DNA of 64,000 nt from contig NC_015681.1 of assembly GCF_000217795.1 (NCBI RefSeq), positions 859,244 through 923,243 of the forward strand, in the 5' to 3' direction. Positions 1 through 11,354 of the stretch are shown one piece after another; positions within the stretch are counted from its first letter, which is position 1, and each line of letters starts with the position of its first letter. The notes under the pieces were generated by a model. It was not told the origin of the DNA and ran no database searches. It saw only the letters and a list, made by a program, of their open reading frames with translations. The stretch is from Thermodesulfatator indicus DSM 15286. GTDB taxonomy: Bacteria > Desulfobacterota > Thermodesulfobacteria > Thermodesulfobacteriales > Thermodesulfatatoraceae. Both the position numbers and the translations under genes were made by a program.

Positions 1-45
1 AACAAGACAAATAATTAGTATCAAAAAATTGTTCGCCAAGAAGTT

Positions 46-75
46 TTGCAAAATTTTTATATAAATTACTATAAA
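46..75 (+). promoter_or_regulatory. Candidate promoter of the broken hydrogenase gene
   Basis: TTGCAA at 46-51 and TATAAA at 70-75 are separated by 18 bases in an A+T-rich tract, about 33 bases before the start codon at 109. An AGGAG ribosome binding site lies at 99-103. Seen by eye only. The downstream gene is broken, so this may be a relic. Confidence 0.4.
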
Positions 76-108
76 ATAGCAAACCTTAGAAAGAACTTAG
101 GAGCAAAT

Positions 109-1126
109 ATGAATTACGTAAACAATGTAACTTTAATAGTAAGTGAATTATTGAAACGCGTAACAACTCTTTTTTTAAAAATGAATCAATTAAAGATATG
201 ACCGTATCCCTTTAGAAATTGCCTCCAAGAACTCTAAAAGTATTCGTTATTGTGTTTATAGAGATCGTGCAGAGCTTAAATATAGAATAATGGCCATACT
301 TGGATTTGGCATAGAAGATGAAAAAGATGAATTAACCCCACTATCCGATTATGCAGAAAAGGCTTTACTTAGAGAAAAGCCAACAGCTCCAGTTCTTATG
401 GTTAACGATGTTATATGTAATAGTTGTAGTAAAAGCACCTATTTTGTAACCAATGCATGCCATGGATGTGAAGCGCGTCCCTGTTTAATCAACTGTAAAA
501 AGAATGCTATTAATAGTAAGAGGTAGAGCAGAGATTGATCCAGAAAAATGTGTTAATTGTGGACTTTGTGCAAAAGTTTGTCCTTACCATGCTATCATTT
601 ACGTACCTGCTCCTTGTGAAGATGCTTGTCCCGTAGGTGCAATTAGAAAAGAAGAAGATGGCAAACAGAAAATTGACTATGAAAAATGTATTTACTGTGC
701 AAGATGTCTGCAGGCTTGCCCTTTTGGAGCAATTTTAGAAAAATCTCAACTTATAGAAGTCATTCGTTCTCTAAAATCACCCTCTCAAAAAACTGTAGCT
801 CTAATAGCACCAGCTATTGCAGGCCAATTTTCGGCAGATTTTGAACAGATTGTTTCTGCTCTCCGGAAGCTAGGATTTGATTATATTGTAGAAGTAGCCG
901 CCGGTGCAGATATTTATGCAAAAAAAGAAGCCAAAGAATTTATTGAACGAATGGAAAAAGCTGATAAGCTCATGACTTCTTCTTGCTGTCCTTCACATTT
1001 AGAACTCGTAAAAAAGCATATTCCAGAACTTTCTCCTTATGTTTCCAGCACAAGGACACCTATGCACTACGCAGCTGAACTAGCTCGTGCTCAATATCCT
1101 GAGGCTAAAATTGTATTCGTAGGTCT
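109..1126 (+). pseudogene. [FeFe]-hydrogenase (group B-like) pseudogene, frameshifted and truncated
   Basis: The reading starts at ATG 109 (AGGAG at 99-103) in one frame and hits TGA at 199-201. Matching sequence resumes in a second frame from about 200, through ATG 290 to a stop at 526, and in a third frame from about 515 onward. Joined together, the product has the N-terminus of a monomeric group B [FeFe] hydrogenase, a four-cysteine segment (CNSC, CHGC, CLINC), two ferredoxin 4Fe-4S motifs (CVNCGLCAKVCP, CIYCARCLQACP) and the first H-cluster motif TSSCCPSH. The protein stops being hydrogenase-like just after VFVG, where the second H-cluster motif (normally PC..K) should begin; a 135-bp repeat starts there. 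The missing part includes the remaining H-cluster cysteines, so no active enzyme can be made. Two frameshifts plus a truncation argue for a genuine pseudogene rather than one sequencing error. Confidence 0.85.
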
Positions 1127-1261
1127 TTGCGAGCGAAGCGAAGCAATCCCTGAGACTGCTTCGACCTCTAACGAGGCCTCGCAGTGACAGCGAAGGTTAC
1201 TTTGCTTTAGCGATTATGTCAGCGGCAATACTTTGTCGTGTAAAAAACACTCGGATTAATA
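1127..1261. repeat. 135-bp interspersed repeat, copy A
   Basis: This copy matches 55413-55547 over the full 135 bases with three differences by eye. The left half is the palindromic REP-like unit found throughout the window (GCGAGCGAAGCGAAGCAAT, then a reverse-complement-like half ending CTCGCAGTGAC). The right half (TTACTTTGCTTTAGCG onward to GGATTAATA) occurs only in these two copies. It lies directly against the broken end of the hydrogenase gene. Confidence 0.85.
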
Positions 1262-1276
1262 TTAATCTTATCCAAA

Positions 1277-1317
1277 AAACAAAAAAGGCCTGGCTGAGGG
1301 TTACTCAACCAGGCCTT
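1277..1317 (-). terminator. Terminator of the rRNA operon
   Basis: AAGGCCTGG at 1285-1293 pairs with CCAGGCCTT at 1309-1317. On the minus strand the hairpin is followed by a T-run (the A-run at 1281-1286). It lies 20 bases past the 3' end of 5S rRNA. Confidence 0.9.
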
Positions 1318-1336
1318 CTATCTATCTAAAATTTAA

Positions 1337-1454
1337 CCCGGGCGCCGACCTACTCTCCCACCGGGGTAACCCAGCAGTACCATCGGCCCTGGAGGGCTTA
1401 ACGACCGTGTTCGGAATGGGAACGGGTGTGGCCCCTCCGGTATGGGCACCCGGG
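1337..1454 (-). rRNA. rrf: 5S ribosomal RNA
   Basis: The reverse complement has the 5S pattern. The terminal helix forms from CCCGGG at both ends (1337-1342 and 1449-1454), and the conserved GAACacGGaAGUUAA-type core is recognisable in the complement of 1395-1420. It is about 118 nt long and last in the 16S-Ile-Ala-23S-5S operon. A GATCTTTT boxA-like sequence (complement of 1479-1488) lies between 23S and 5S. Exact ends are estimated from the helix. Confidence 0.9.
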
Positions 1455-1512
1455 AATTTTCTCCTTCTCTTACCTTCTAAAAGATCAAAATAACCAAAAA
1501 AACAAAAATTGC

Positions 1513-1552
1513 TGACAAGTGATATAGGGTACCGCTCCGGTATCCACGAGCC
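1513..1552 (-). other. 23S rRNA processing stem, 3' arm
   Basis: This segment, just beyond the 23S 3' end, is nearly complementary in the transcript to 4662-4699 just before the 23S 5' end (shared blocks GGTATCCACGAGCC and TGACAAGTGA). Such a long helix bracketing 23S is the usual RNase III processing stem. Pairing was judged by eye. Confidence 0.8.
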
Positions 1553-1583
1553 ACCCACAGTATTAACTATCTAAGCCAATACT

Positions 1584-4610
<3,027 letters not shown>

Positions 4611-4661
4611 TAAACTCTTCTTTATAAAAATTCCACAAAAAATACTCGTATCCTTGCTCTC

Positions 4662-4699
4662 GGCTCGTGGATACCGGGCGATACCCTATTCACTTGTCA
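4662..4699 (-). other. 23S rRNA processing stem, 5' arm
   Basis: In the transcript this is the complement of the 3' arm at 1513-1552. A GATCTTTG sequence (complement of 4698-4706) directly precedes the arm and resembles boxA. It lies between tRNA-Ala and 23S. Confidence 0.8.
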
Positions 4700-4781
4700 A
4701 AGATCTGTGCCTACTAAGTGGCTTTGCTGAACTACCCCCCCTACCTTCTCCAACAGGGCAGCTCCCCAAAACCACCTACTC

Positions 4782-4857
4782 TGGTGGAGGTGAACGGACT
4801 CGAACCGTTGACCCCCGGCTTGCAAAGCCGGTGCTCTCCCAACTGAGCTACACCCCC
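4782..4857 (-). tRNA. tRNA-Ala (UGC anticodon)
   Basis: The reverse complement begins GGGGGTGTAGCTCAG and ends with an encoded CCA. The anticodon loop TTTGCAA holds TGC, and the T-loop is TTCGAGT. The 76-nt cloverleaf is complete. Its place between 16S and 23S, paired with tRNA-Ile, is the classical rRNA spacer arrangement. Confidence 0.95.
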
Positions 4858-4868
4858 ATATATCTATA

Positions 4869-4947
4869 TGGTGGGCCTAGGTGGACTCGAACCACCGACC
4901 TCACGCTTATCAGGCGTGCGCTCTGACCTAAACTGAGCTATAGGCCC
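4869..4947 (-). tRNA. tRNA-Ile (GAU anticodon)
   Basis: The reverse complement begins GGGCCTATAGCTCAG and ends with CCA. The anticodon stem-loop is CACGC-CTGATAA-GCGTG (anticodon GAT), and the T-arm is GGTGG-TTCGAGT-CCACC. The D-loop (AGTTTAGGTCA) is 11 nt, slightly long, giving 79 nt in all. It sits 11 bases upstream of tRNA-Ala in the operon. Confidence 0.95.
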
Positions 4948-5032
4948 AACCCTATTAGGCCTATCTACCCTTCACCTTCCACCTTCTATCTCTCTCTTTA
5001 AAAGAACAAATCAGCCTCTCAGCCAATCCCTC

Positions 5033-5063
5033 AAAACTGAATAGCGGCTAGCGGACAAGCACC
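5033..5063 (-). other. 16S rRNA processing stem, 3' arm
   Basis: The plus text AAAACTGAATAGCGG and following bases are complementary in the transcript to 6778-6807 upstream of 16S. The two arms bracket 16S and form the RNase III-type processing helix, about 28 pairs with one or two irregularities. Confidence 0.85.
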
Positions 5064-5141
5064 TGTCTCTTTACCTACTCTCCATAACTCTTCCAAAACT
5101 AGAAAAGCTAGTTACTTGAGTCCGTACACTCAGACTCCTTA

Positions 5142-6712
<1,571 letters not shown>

Positions 6713-6777
6713 GTTAAATCAATAACGCAAAGGCTCTTTGGCTCCCTTAAAACTCAAAAGCCGACAAGCCTCTCAAA

Positions 6778-6807
6778 GGCGCTTGCCCGCTACCGCTATT
6801 CAGTTTT
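6778..6807 (-). other. 16S rRNA processing stem, 5' arm
   Basis: Complementary in the transcript to 5033-5063. It lies directly after the boxA-like TGATCTTTG (complement of 6808-6816), so leader order is promoter, boxA, processing arm, 16S. Confidence 0.85.
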
Positions 6808-6866
6808 CAAAGATCAGCCTCAATCAGGCAAACCTAAATTTAAACACACATAAAACCACCTGTCAA
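6808..6866 (-). promoter_or_regulatory. rRNA promoter P3 with boxA-like site
   Basis: On the minus strand TTGACA (complement of 6861-6866), 17 bases, then TTAAAT (complement of 6838-6843). About 15-25 bases after the expected start is TGATCTTTG (complement of 6808-6816), close to the boxA antitermination consensus TGCTCTTTA. It is the promoter nearest 16S. Confidence 0.6.
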
Positions 6867-6897
6867 GCTCACCCCGACAAGTGGCTTAACTCATACT

Positions 6898-6955
6898 CAA
6901 AGATCAAATATCCTCAGCAACTCTATATGTTATACATCTGACATATCTCTGTCAA
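6898..6955 (-). promoter_or_regulatory. rRNA promoter P2 with boxA-like site
   Basis: TTGACA (complement of 6950-6955) is followed by TAACAT at 17 bases, or TATAAC at 15 bases. A TGATCTTTG boxA-like site follows (complement of 6898-6906). It has the same promoter-then-boxA arrangement as P1 and P3. Confidence 0.55.
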
Positions 6956-6990
6956 GATCTCGTAACTTCCTTCCTCGCTTTCCTCGCTTC

Positions 6991-7051
6991 CAAAGATCAA
7001 CGCTCTCTCTCAAAGGCCCTGCTAATTTAACCACCTAACTAAAACTGTCAA
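6991..7051 (-). promoter_or_regulatory. rRNA promoter P1 with boxA-like site
   Basis: TTGACA (complement of 7046-7051), 16 bases, TAAATT (complement of 7024-7029), then TGATCTTTG (complement of 6991-6999). It is the most distal of three repeated promoter/boxA units, roughly 90-100 bases apart. Confidence 0.5.
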
Positions 7052-7190
7052 TACCTAATCTGAAAAAATTTTAAACCACCTATATTCCAGCTTGAGGCCC
7101 TAACTCCTAGTTAAAAAAGAAGAAAGGCCACCAATCCTGGCAATAAATAGTTTTAAGCAAATTATCCTTTCACCTAGGAGGTAACTTGCT

Positions 7191-7418
7191 ATGGGAGAAG
7201 GTGATCTTTGCGATATCGACCTCCTCAAAGAAGGCTTTGCCCAAAAACTCTGGCTGGCCTCCAATAGGTTCCTGATAGCTGAAGAAGTTTCAGAATACTT
7301 ATGTCTCTTTGATGAAGACTCTATTGCTTCTCTTTCTAAAATAGCAGCAAAGTTTATTTCTCCCGTTATAAAACATGAAATTTCTCGTGAAAGACTCGCA
7401 AATAATTGCCGATTTTAA
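7191..7418 (+). CDS. Small hypothetical protein, 75 aa
   Basis: The ATG is preceded by a strong TAGGAGGTAAC ribosome binding site (about 7175-7185), which supports translation. The product is acidic in its first half and predicted mostly helical, with no signal peptide, membrane segment or metal motif that I can see. I do not recognise the family. It stands alone between the rRNA promoters (divergent) and cydB (convergent). A hairpin terminator begins at the stop codon. Function unknown. Confidence 0.65.
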   Translation: MGEGDLCDIDLLKEGFAQKLWLASNRFLIAEEVSEYLCLFDEDSIASLSKIAAKFISPVIKHEISRERLANNCRF

Positions 7419-7445
7419 AAGGGAAGCCATTTAAGGCTTCCCTTT
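7418..7445. terminator. Bidirectional terminator between the 75-aa gene and cydB
   Basis: AAAGGGAAGCC at 7418-7428 and GGCTTCCCTTT at 7435-7445 form an 11-bp perfect stem with a six-base loop. Short T-runs flank it on either strand, so it can serve both converging genes. Confidence 0.8.
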
Positions 7446-7449
7446 ATGT

Positions 7450-8487
7450 CTAATAGGCTTCGTCAGTTTTTAGAAACTCTGGCTTTATTTTGTCACTAAA
7501 GAGTTTATAAGTCCAGATTTGATAGGCAATCACCAAGGGAACAAATATAAAAGCTACTACCGTCATAACTTTTAAGGTCAACGGACTTGAAGATGAGTTA
7601 TAAATTGTAAGGCTCCAAGCGGGATTAAGGCTAGAAGGAATAAGGCGAGGAAAAAGCCCAGCAATACCAAAGGCTACGGTAAAAACAATAGCTGCTGACG
7701 AGGCAAACCAAGCATACCAATAAGCAGCCCTAGAAAGGAAAGCTGGTATGGCAAAATAGGCTATTAAAGCTGCTGCAGGAATTATTAACAACCATTTATG
7801 AATAACATAGTTAGTCCACAAGTCGGTGGTCAGGCCAGAGACCGCTAAAAATACTAAGACCAAAATTATTTCTAGAATCCAGAAACGCTCGGCTATCTTT
7901 TTGGCTCTTTTCTGTAATTCACCGTTACTTTTGACCGTTAGCCAGATAGCCCCATGAACAATAAACATAACTACAAAAAGGGCTCCGCCAATAAGGCCAT
8001 AAGGGTTTAAAAGAGTCAGTGTATTGCCGTGCATAATACCTTGAGCATCAATGGGCAAGCCTTTAAAGAAGTTGGCAAAGGCTACTCCAAAAAGAAGAGA
8101 GGGCAAAAAGCTACCAAGAACCAGACAGACATCCCATATTGTGCGCCAAATGGGGCTGTCTTCTTTACCTCTGAATTCAAAGGTCACCCCTCTAAAAATT
8201 AGGGCAAAAAGAATTAATAGAAGAGGAGTATAAAGCGCACTAAACATTACAGCGTAAGTAGTAGGAAAAGCGGCAAAAGTAGCACCACCAGCAGTGACCA
8301 GCCAGACTTCATTGCCATCCCAAACAGGTCCTACGGCGTTGTACATAATACGTCTTTCAGTTTCATTTTTGGCAGCAAAGGGTAAAAGCATACCTATGCC
8401 GAAATCAAAACCGTCAAGCATAAAATAAACAGCCCAAAGGACTCCCCATAAAATAAACCAGATTATCTGAAAAATATTTTGTTCCAT
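7450..8487 (-). CDS. cydB: Cytochrome bd ubiquinol/menaquinol oxidase subunit II
   Basis: The product (345 aa) is the integral-membrane partner of CydA in the bd-type quinol oxidase, which reduces oxygen to water without pumping protons. The N-terminal motif WGVLWAVYFMLDGFDFGIGM is diagnostic of CydB, as is GPVWDGNEVWLVTAGGATFAAFP near residues 50-70. Eight to nine hydrophobic segments are visible. A GGAGG site precedes the ATG, 17 bases after the end of cydA, so the two genes form an operon. In a strict anaerobe the likely job is oxygen removal at low oxygen. Heme for the complex may come from the siroheme route encoded elsewhere in the window. Confidence 0.95.
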   Translation of the reverse strand: MEQNIFQIIWFILWGVLWAVYFMLDGFDFGIGMLLPFAAKNETERRIMYNAVGPVWDGNEVWLVTAGGATFAAFPTTYAVMFSALYTPLLLILFALIFRGVTFEFRGKEDSPIWRTIWDVCLVLGSFLPSLLFGVAFANFFKGLPIDAQGIMHGNTLTLLNPYGLIGGALFVVMFIVHGAIWLTVKSNGELQKRAKKIAERFWILEIILVLVFLAVSGLTTDLWTNYVIHKWLLIIPAAALIAYFAIPAFLSRAAYWYAWFASSAAIVFTVAFGIAGLFPRLIPSSLNPAWSLTIYNSSSSPLTLKVMTVVAFIFVPLVIAYQIWTYKLFSDKIKPEFLKTDEAY

Positions 8488-8504
8488 TCTCCATCCCTCC
8501 TTTC

Positions 8505-9857
8505 TTAGGTAGTAATCGGCTCTGCCGAAGTAATTTCAATTACTTTGGTTTCTTTAGCTTTAGGACCGCGTCTGGCAAACTTGAAAATAAGATAGAAGCC
8601 TATCAAACCCAAAAAGGTATAAACCAGAGTGAAGGCTATTAATGAAATGGCTACCTGAACAGGAGCTACAGGAGAAACAGCCTCTGTGGTCTTCATGAGT
8701 CCATAAACTATCCAGGGCTGACGGCCTACCTCCGCTACTATCCAGCCTAGTTCACAACCTAAGTAAGGCAGGGGAATTATCCAGGGAAGGATTCGCAAGA
8801 GCTTTCTGTCTGTCTCAGGATTGAGGCGCTTAACAAAAGCCCAGATACTCATGAAAAGGAAAAGTAATCCAAGCCCTATCATGGCCCTGAACGACCAAAA
8901 AGTCAAAGCCACAGGGGGCCTTTCTTCTTTAGGCCATTCTTTAAGACCTTTTACTTCGGCGTTTAAGTCATGGTAAGAGATGAAACTTAAAAATTTAGGT
9001 ATAGGGAGAAGTTCTATTTTGTTGCGCTCATTAGCTTCATCAGGGATCACTAAAAGATAAAGAGGAGCTCCGCGCTGAGTTTCCCAGATAGATTCCATAG
9101 CCGCCAACTTAGTTGGCTGGGTATGGGCTACGTGGCTTCCGTGGATATCACCATTTATGACTAAAAATATAGAAAAAACTAAAGTCCAGATAGCTGCTAC
9201 ACGAAAACTTTTTTTGAAAAAGGTAACTTCATTTTTACGGATCAAGTGCCAGGCCGAAATCCCCAGTACAAAAAAACCGGCCAAAACATAGGCTGCAGCT
9301 GTTGTATGAAAAAATTCGAGCCAACCAAAGGGGTTGGTTATAACGGCCCAAAAACTTTCAAGCTCAGCTCGATTGTTGCGTAGAACATAGCCTACTGGGT
9401 GCTGCATCCAGCCGTTAGCCAGAAGTATCCACAGGGCAGAAATATTACCAGCAATGGCTACCAACCAGATACAAATAGCGTGAAGCTTGGGAGACAAACG
9501 ATTCCAGCCAAAATGCCAGACAGCTATAAAAGTAGACTCCAGAAAAAAGGCCAGAGTAGCTTCAATGGCTAAAAGAGAACCAAAAATGTCTCCCACGTAC
9601 ATGGAGTAGCGCGACCAGTTCGTCCCGAACTGGAATTCAAGGGTAATACCAGTAACTACACCTACGGCAAAATTAATCAGAAAAAGCTTCCCCCAGAACT
9701 TGGCAGCACGTTTGTAGTCCTCATCGCCGGTTTTAACATAGAGGGTTTCATAAATAGCCACCAAAAGAGAAAGCCCCAAAGTTAAAGGAACAAAAAGAAA
9801 ATGAAACAAAGTGGCCACAGCAAATTGTAGCCGTGACAGTAAAACTACATCAAACAT
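8505..9857 (-). CDS. cydA: Cytochrome bd quinol oxidase subunit I
   Basis: The product (450 aa) is the heme-bearing subunit of the bd oxidase. His19 (in RLQFAVATLFHFLFVPLT) matches the high-spin heme ligand, and the His near 184 (FFHTTAAAYV) matches the heme b558 axial ligand. The Q-loop quinol-oxidation motif GDIHGSHVAHTQPTKLAAME starts near residue 235, and GWIVAEVGRQPW is present. The Q-loop after this motif is short, as in the non-E. coli (short Q-loop) class. The start codon follows an AGGAGG site at 9861-9868. The Rrf2-type regulator lies just upstream on the same strand, separated by a REP-like repeat. Confidence 0.96.
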   Translation of the reverse strand: MFDVVLLSRLQFAVATLFHFLFVPLTLGLSLLVAIYETLYVKTGDEDYKRAAKFWGKLFLINFAVGVVTGITLEFQFGTNWSRYSMYVGDIFGSLLAIEATLAFFLESTFIAVWHFGWNRLSPKLHAICIWLVAIAGNISALWILLANGWMQHPVGYVLRNNRAELESFWAVITNPFGWLEFFHTTAAAYVLAGFFVLGISAWHLIRKNEVTFFKKSFRVAAIWTLVFSIFLVINGDIHGSHVAHTQPTKLAAMESIWETQRGAPLYLLVIPDEANERNKIELLPIPKFLSFISYHDLNAEVKGLKEWPKEERPPVALTFWSFRAMIGLGLLFLFMSIWAFVKRLNPETDRKLLRILPWIIPLPYLGCELGWIVAEVGRQPWIVYGLMKTTEAVSPVAPVQVAISLIAFTLVYTFLGLIGFYLIFKFARRGPKAKETKVIEITSAEPITT

Positions 9858-9897
9858 TTTCCCACCTCCTGAGTTGTTTTATTGCAAGCCTCTTTTT

Positions 9898-9982
9898 GTT
9901 ATTGCGAGCGAAGCAATCTCCATCCCGCGCGCTAGCGAAAAAACCTGAGATCATCGCGGCAACTGAGTCGCCTCGCCATGAC
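9898..9982. repeat. REP/MITE-like repeat between rrf2-type gene and cydA
   Basis: ATTGCGAGCGAAGCAATCTCCATCCCG begins the unit and GCCTCGCCATGACG ends it, giving a degenerate inverted arrangement. It belongs to the window-wide family. It lies between the regulator's stop codon and cydA, so it would be transcribed with either gene. Confidence 0.7.
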
Positions 9983-10004
9983 GCTTGTAATGCCTCATTA
10001 GTGG

Positions 10005-10406
10005 CTATAAACTAAACTTTAAGTTGGCTATGGGGATGCCTTTTAACAGTTTTCTTAAACCATCCCGAGCTGCCTCCCACACCAAATGCACCTTACAGTT
10101 TTTACTTAGATGGCAAGCTTCGGGCTTGCCTACGCATACATTTAGACAAATTTCTCCTTCAAGGGCTTCCACTACCTCTAGCAAAGAAAGTTCACTGGGA
10201 TCCCGGCGCAGTAGATACCCACCGGCCCGCCCTTGCTTTATCTCTATGATGCCTGCTTTGGCTAAATTCTGAGCAATCTTTGCCAAAAACTCACCAGGGA
10301 TGTCCATTTCGCGGGCAATTTCTGTGCGAGGAATAATTCTCTTAGGGTTTTCAGCTAAATAAACTACTAAACGAACTCCATAATCTGTGGCTCGGCTGAT
10401 ACGCAT
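10005..10406 (-). CDS. Rrf2-family transcriptional regulator, probable Fe-S sensor
   Basis: The 133-aa product has the Rrf2 winged-helix N-terminus (MRISRATDYGVRLVVYLAE) and the wing GRAGGYLL. Cysteines at 87, 91, 98 and 104 could ligate an iron-sulfur cluster, as in IscR/NsrR relatives. The start is fixed by AGGAGGTGTT directly before the ATG. It lies upstream of cydAB and divergent from the PurN-like operon. Its own promoter lies within a 9-bp inverted repeat (10429-10472), suggesting autoregulation. Control of cydAB is an inference from position. Members of this family sense Fe-S status, nitric oxide or redox change; which signal applies here cannot be told. Confidence 0.85.
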   Translation of the reverse strand: MRISRATDYGVRLVVYLAENPKRIIPRTEIAREMDIPGEFLAKIAQNLAKAGIIEIKQGRAGGYLLRRDPSELSLLEVVEALEGEICLNVCVGKPEACHLSKNCKVHLVWEAARDGLRKLLKGIPIANLKFSL

Positions 10407-10428
10407 AACACCTCCTAAACAAGTTAAA

Positions 10429-10472
10429 TTGGGTCTTAATTATCTTAGTTTCTTAATTTTGACAAGACCCAA
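10429..10472. promoter_or_regulatory. Inverted repeat in the divergent control region, candidate Rrf2 operator
   Basis: TTGGGTCTT (10429-10437) and AAGACCCAA (10464-10472) are exact inverted copies 26 bases apart. Between them lie a minus-strand TTGTCA (complement of 10460-10465) and GATAAT (complement of 10439-10444) that could drive the regulator gene. The two arms could be separate half-sites or one operator with wide spacing. Confidence 0.5.
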
Positions 10473-10485
10473 AATTTAGCCCTTG

Positions 10486-10514
10486 TTGACCTTTACTGTT
10501 TCACTATCTATGAT
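10486..10514 (+). promoter_or_regulatory. Promoter of the PurN-like/CobD-like/ComB operon
   Basis: TTGACC at 10486-10491, 17 bases, then TATGAT at 10509-10514. The start codon at 10533 follows an AAAGGAGGG site. The promoter lies just outside the inverted repeat thought to bind the Rrf2 regulator. Confidence 0.65.
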
Positions 10515-10532
10515 TCGGTAAAGGAGGGAAAA

Positions 10533-11354
10533 ATGTTTAAACTGGGTTGGTTTACTACAGGAAGAGACAAAGCGGCCAGAGACCTTTTAAGTGTGGTTCA
10601 ACAAAAAATAGACGAAGGCTTTATTCCAGGAAAGATTGTTTATGTGTTTCTCTCTCGAGAGCCCGGAGAAAGCCAAGAAAGTGATGCCTTTTTAAGGCTT
10701 TGCGAAGATTTAGGGCTTAAAGTTTATTGTCTTTCAGCCAAACATTTTAAGCCCTCTCTTCGTCAGCAAAATCGCAAGGCCTGGCGCATATCTTATCACC
10801 AAAAAGTTTACGAACTGATTAAAAAAGATCCTGTAGATTTGGTAGTTCTGGCCGGTTATATGTGGGTGGTCTCTGCTGAACTTTGTCAAAAACTCCCCAT
10901 GATAAATTTACATCCAGCACTTCCTGGTGGCCCTCAGGGGACCTGGCAGGAGGTGATATGGAAGCTTCTTGCAGAAAGAGCCGAAGAAACTGGAGCTATG
11001 ATGCATTTGGTAACCCCTGAGCTTGACCGAGGGCCTGCGGTGACCTTTTACCGTTTTAACATCAAAGGCGAAAAATTCGCTCCCCTATGGGAGGCATTTG
11101 AAAAAAAACTAGCGGAAAAGGGTTTAGCAAAAATTATAAAAGAAGAAGGAGAACAAGAACCTCTCTTTGCTCTAATTCGTGAAGAAGGGGTTAAAAGAGA
11201 GTTGCCATTAATTGTCTATACCATAAAGGCCTTTGCCGACAGTGAAATAAGGCTAGTAAATCACCAATTGGTTGACCGGGAAGGGAAAAGACTCTTAGAA
11301 CCTTTTGACCTCACCTCACGCATAGAAAAATATTTGACCACTGGAGAATGGTAA
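10533..11354 (+). CDS. Formyltransferase-family protein (PurN-like fold)
   Basis: The 273-aa product contains the formyl-transferase core: NLHPALPGG (residues 125-133) and the loop GAMMHLVTPELDRGP (154-168). Asn125, His127 and Asp165 line up with the catalytic Asn106, His108 and Asp144 of E. coli GAR transformylase. The N-terminus (MFKLGWFTTGRDKAARDLL) is compatible with a phosphate-binding Rossmann strand but differs from PurN. A C-terminal extension of about 80 residues is not part of PurN, so the substrate need not be glycinamide ribotide. It is first in an operon with a CobD-like aminotransferase (start abuts this stop) and ComB. True function unknown. Confidence 0.75.
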   Translation: MFKLGWFTTGRDKAARDLLSVVQQKIDEGFIPGKIVYVFLSREPGESQESDAFLRLCEDLGLKVYCLSAKHFKPSLRQQNRKAWRISYHQKVYELIKKDPVDLVVLAGYMWVVSAELCQKLPMINLHPALPGGPQGTWQEVIWKLLAERAEETGAMMHLVTPELDRGPAVTFYRFNIKGEKFAPLWEAFEKKLAEKGLAKIIKEEGEQEPLFALIREEGVKRELPLIVYTIKAFADSEIRLVNHQLVDREGKRLLEPFDLTSRIEKYLTTGEW

